This document shows positions 63,097 to 64,000 of a DNA stretch of 64,000 nt, piece after piece. Position 1 is the first letter of the stretch, and each line of letters starts with the position of its first letter. The DNA is taken from assembly GCA_036346275.1 (NCBI GenBank), contig CM070721.1, positions 6,150,452 through 6,214,451 on the forward strand, in the 5' to 3' direction. The notes under the pieces are model-generated. The model had not been told where the DNA came from. It saw only the letters and a list, made by a program, of their open reading frames with translations, and ran no database searches. The DNA is from Otatea glauca (lineage: Eukaryota > Streptophyta > Magnoliopsida > Poales > Poaceae). Position numbers and translations under genes: made by a program.

Positions 63097-64000
63097 GTGC
63101 GAATCCATACATATATCTTTGCCTTTCACATTCCTTTTACCATAGGTAAAATTAATAAATTATCTGTTTAGTCCATGATCTAGTAGGATAGGTTCTGTTG
63201 GAACTGGATTTTTTTTCTAGTTTGGAGTTCAGCATATGTGAATCGAATTATATCCGTATTAATACTTGCCAAATCCACCTATACTGAATCGAGTTGATTC
63301 CAAACAGCTTTCTGATCAGGTTTAACTAATGGTTGGTTGAAATTAGACATAATATTTCCTCCATGAAATGAGTTCTTGCCAAAATTGGTACCAGTTCACT
63401 TAAGTATGCGCATATATACTTCATCCAAGATGCTATTTACCGATGAACTATTATTCGGGGACTGTTTGGGTTAGACACGCTTATATTCACCTTAGACTGT
63501 TTATGCATATTTTGTATACAACAGAATTATGATCCATTTGTTCTCCAACAGGAACTACACTATTATGTCTAGAATGAGCTTTTCTAAGCTCAATTGACTT
63601 GTGAAGTGTGTTATCCTGCAGCAATATCGATGGCTTTATGAGCTCTGCTATACTCTGAAATGGTATTAGTTCAATGGGAGGGTGCCATATCCTGGAATCA
63701 ACTTTTTCTGATAGAAATATTGATGTTATGAGCACCCACAATCCAAAATCTACGTGCAATTTAGTGTTGGTTGCTGTTAAAACGATGCTGCTTACTACAC
63801 TTGATCAATGTAAAATCAATGTGTAATTTTGAACTAGTAGACCAGTATGCAAAAGAACTTACCTTCTTCCTTTTTATGGTTCGAGCAATTTAGCCACTAG
63901 CCAGTTTTTGTGCAGGTAGCACCGTTCTCCACTTGTCCAATTAGTATATCAGTATCTTCTTTTTTGCTTGTCTGATTTGTGGAGCTTCTTGATTATGTTT
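63097..64000. other. second intron of the sulfiredoxin gene
   Basis: AT-rich, with no frame matching the rest of sulfiredoxin. A splice-acceptor-like TTTTTGTGCAG at about 63904-63914 is followed by GTAGCACCGTTC. That does not translate into the expected IDV(L/I)EVDG in any frame, so the true exon 3 is presumed to lie to the right. Confidence 0.5.

Noticed and set aside
63904..63960. Acceptor TTTTTGTGCAG as start of sulfiredoxin exon 3
   Set aside because: None of the following frames gives the expected family sequence; a cryptic acceptor is more likely.

Overview
This is plant nuclear DNA from a grass, almost certainly rice (Oryza sativa or a close relative). The reasons are GC-rich first exons with AT-rich introns, densely nested grass-type transposons, Stowaway/Tourist-type MITEs, and coding exons that match the rice versions of known proteins. 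Four host loci are supported: an intact ten-exon gene for the 26S proteasome ATPase RPT5 (17194-23479, +); two tandem, inverted-strand MYB-related (SHAQKYF-class) transcription factor genes (24875-26806 and 29378-32932, both -); and the first two exons of a plastid-type sulfiredoxin gene that runs off the right edge (62281-63096, +). A broken RIF1-like N-terminal fragment at about 8.9 kb is interrupted by an LTR.

Layout. 1-1.35 kb: unassigned. 1.36-3.32 kb: a small, internally deleted Ty1-copia element with 251-bp LTRs and a GTATC target duplication. 3.50-6.68 kb and 9.18-13.37 kb: two related, very long solo-LTR-like units (TGTAACA...TTACA), each with its own 5-bp target duplication (TTAGG, GCTTT); the second splits the RIF1-like fragment. 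13.4-17 kb: decayed repeats, including a probable third LTR-type fragment on the minus strand. 17.2-23.5 kb: RPT5, with repeats and a foldback element inside its introns. 23.7-34.9 kb: the MYB pair, MITEs, a SINE-like unit, and an 0.86-kb foldback element in the 2.6-kb intron of the second MYB gene. 34,992-56,529: a 21.5-kb CACTA (En/Spm) transposon with a TTG target duplication. It carries a tnp2-type transposase, a second gene of Transposase_24/Ulp1-protease type, an internal block of subterminal-type repeats and a minisatellite. An 11.26-kb gag-only copia-type element (35,394-46,654, AGTAT duplication, minus orientation) is nested inside it. 57-60 kb: a decayed hAT transposase. 61-62 kb: two MITEs just upstream of the sulfiredoxin gene.

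The host genes have no evident joint pathway. RPT5 is a housekeeping proteasome subunit, the MYB pair is a local tandem duplication that includes the promoter, and sulfiredoxin repairs over-oxidised peroxiredoxin. What organises the window is its transposon stratigraphy: insertion order can be read from intact target duplications. The two long LTRs of the nested copia element differ by many 1-3-base indels in C/G runs and CCGG contexts, and both gag zinc knuckles lose frame at the same kind of GGG run. Some of the 'broken' frames in this region may therefore be consensus errors rather than biology.
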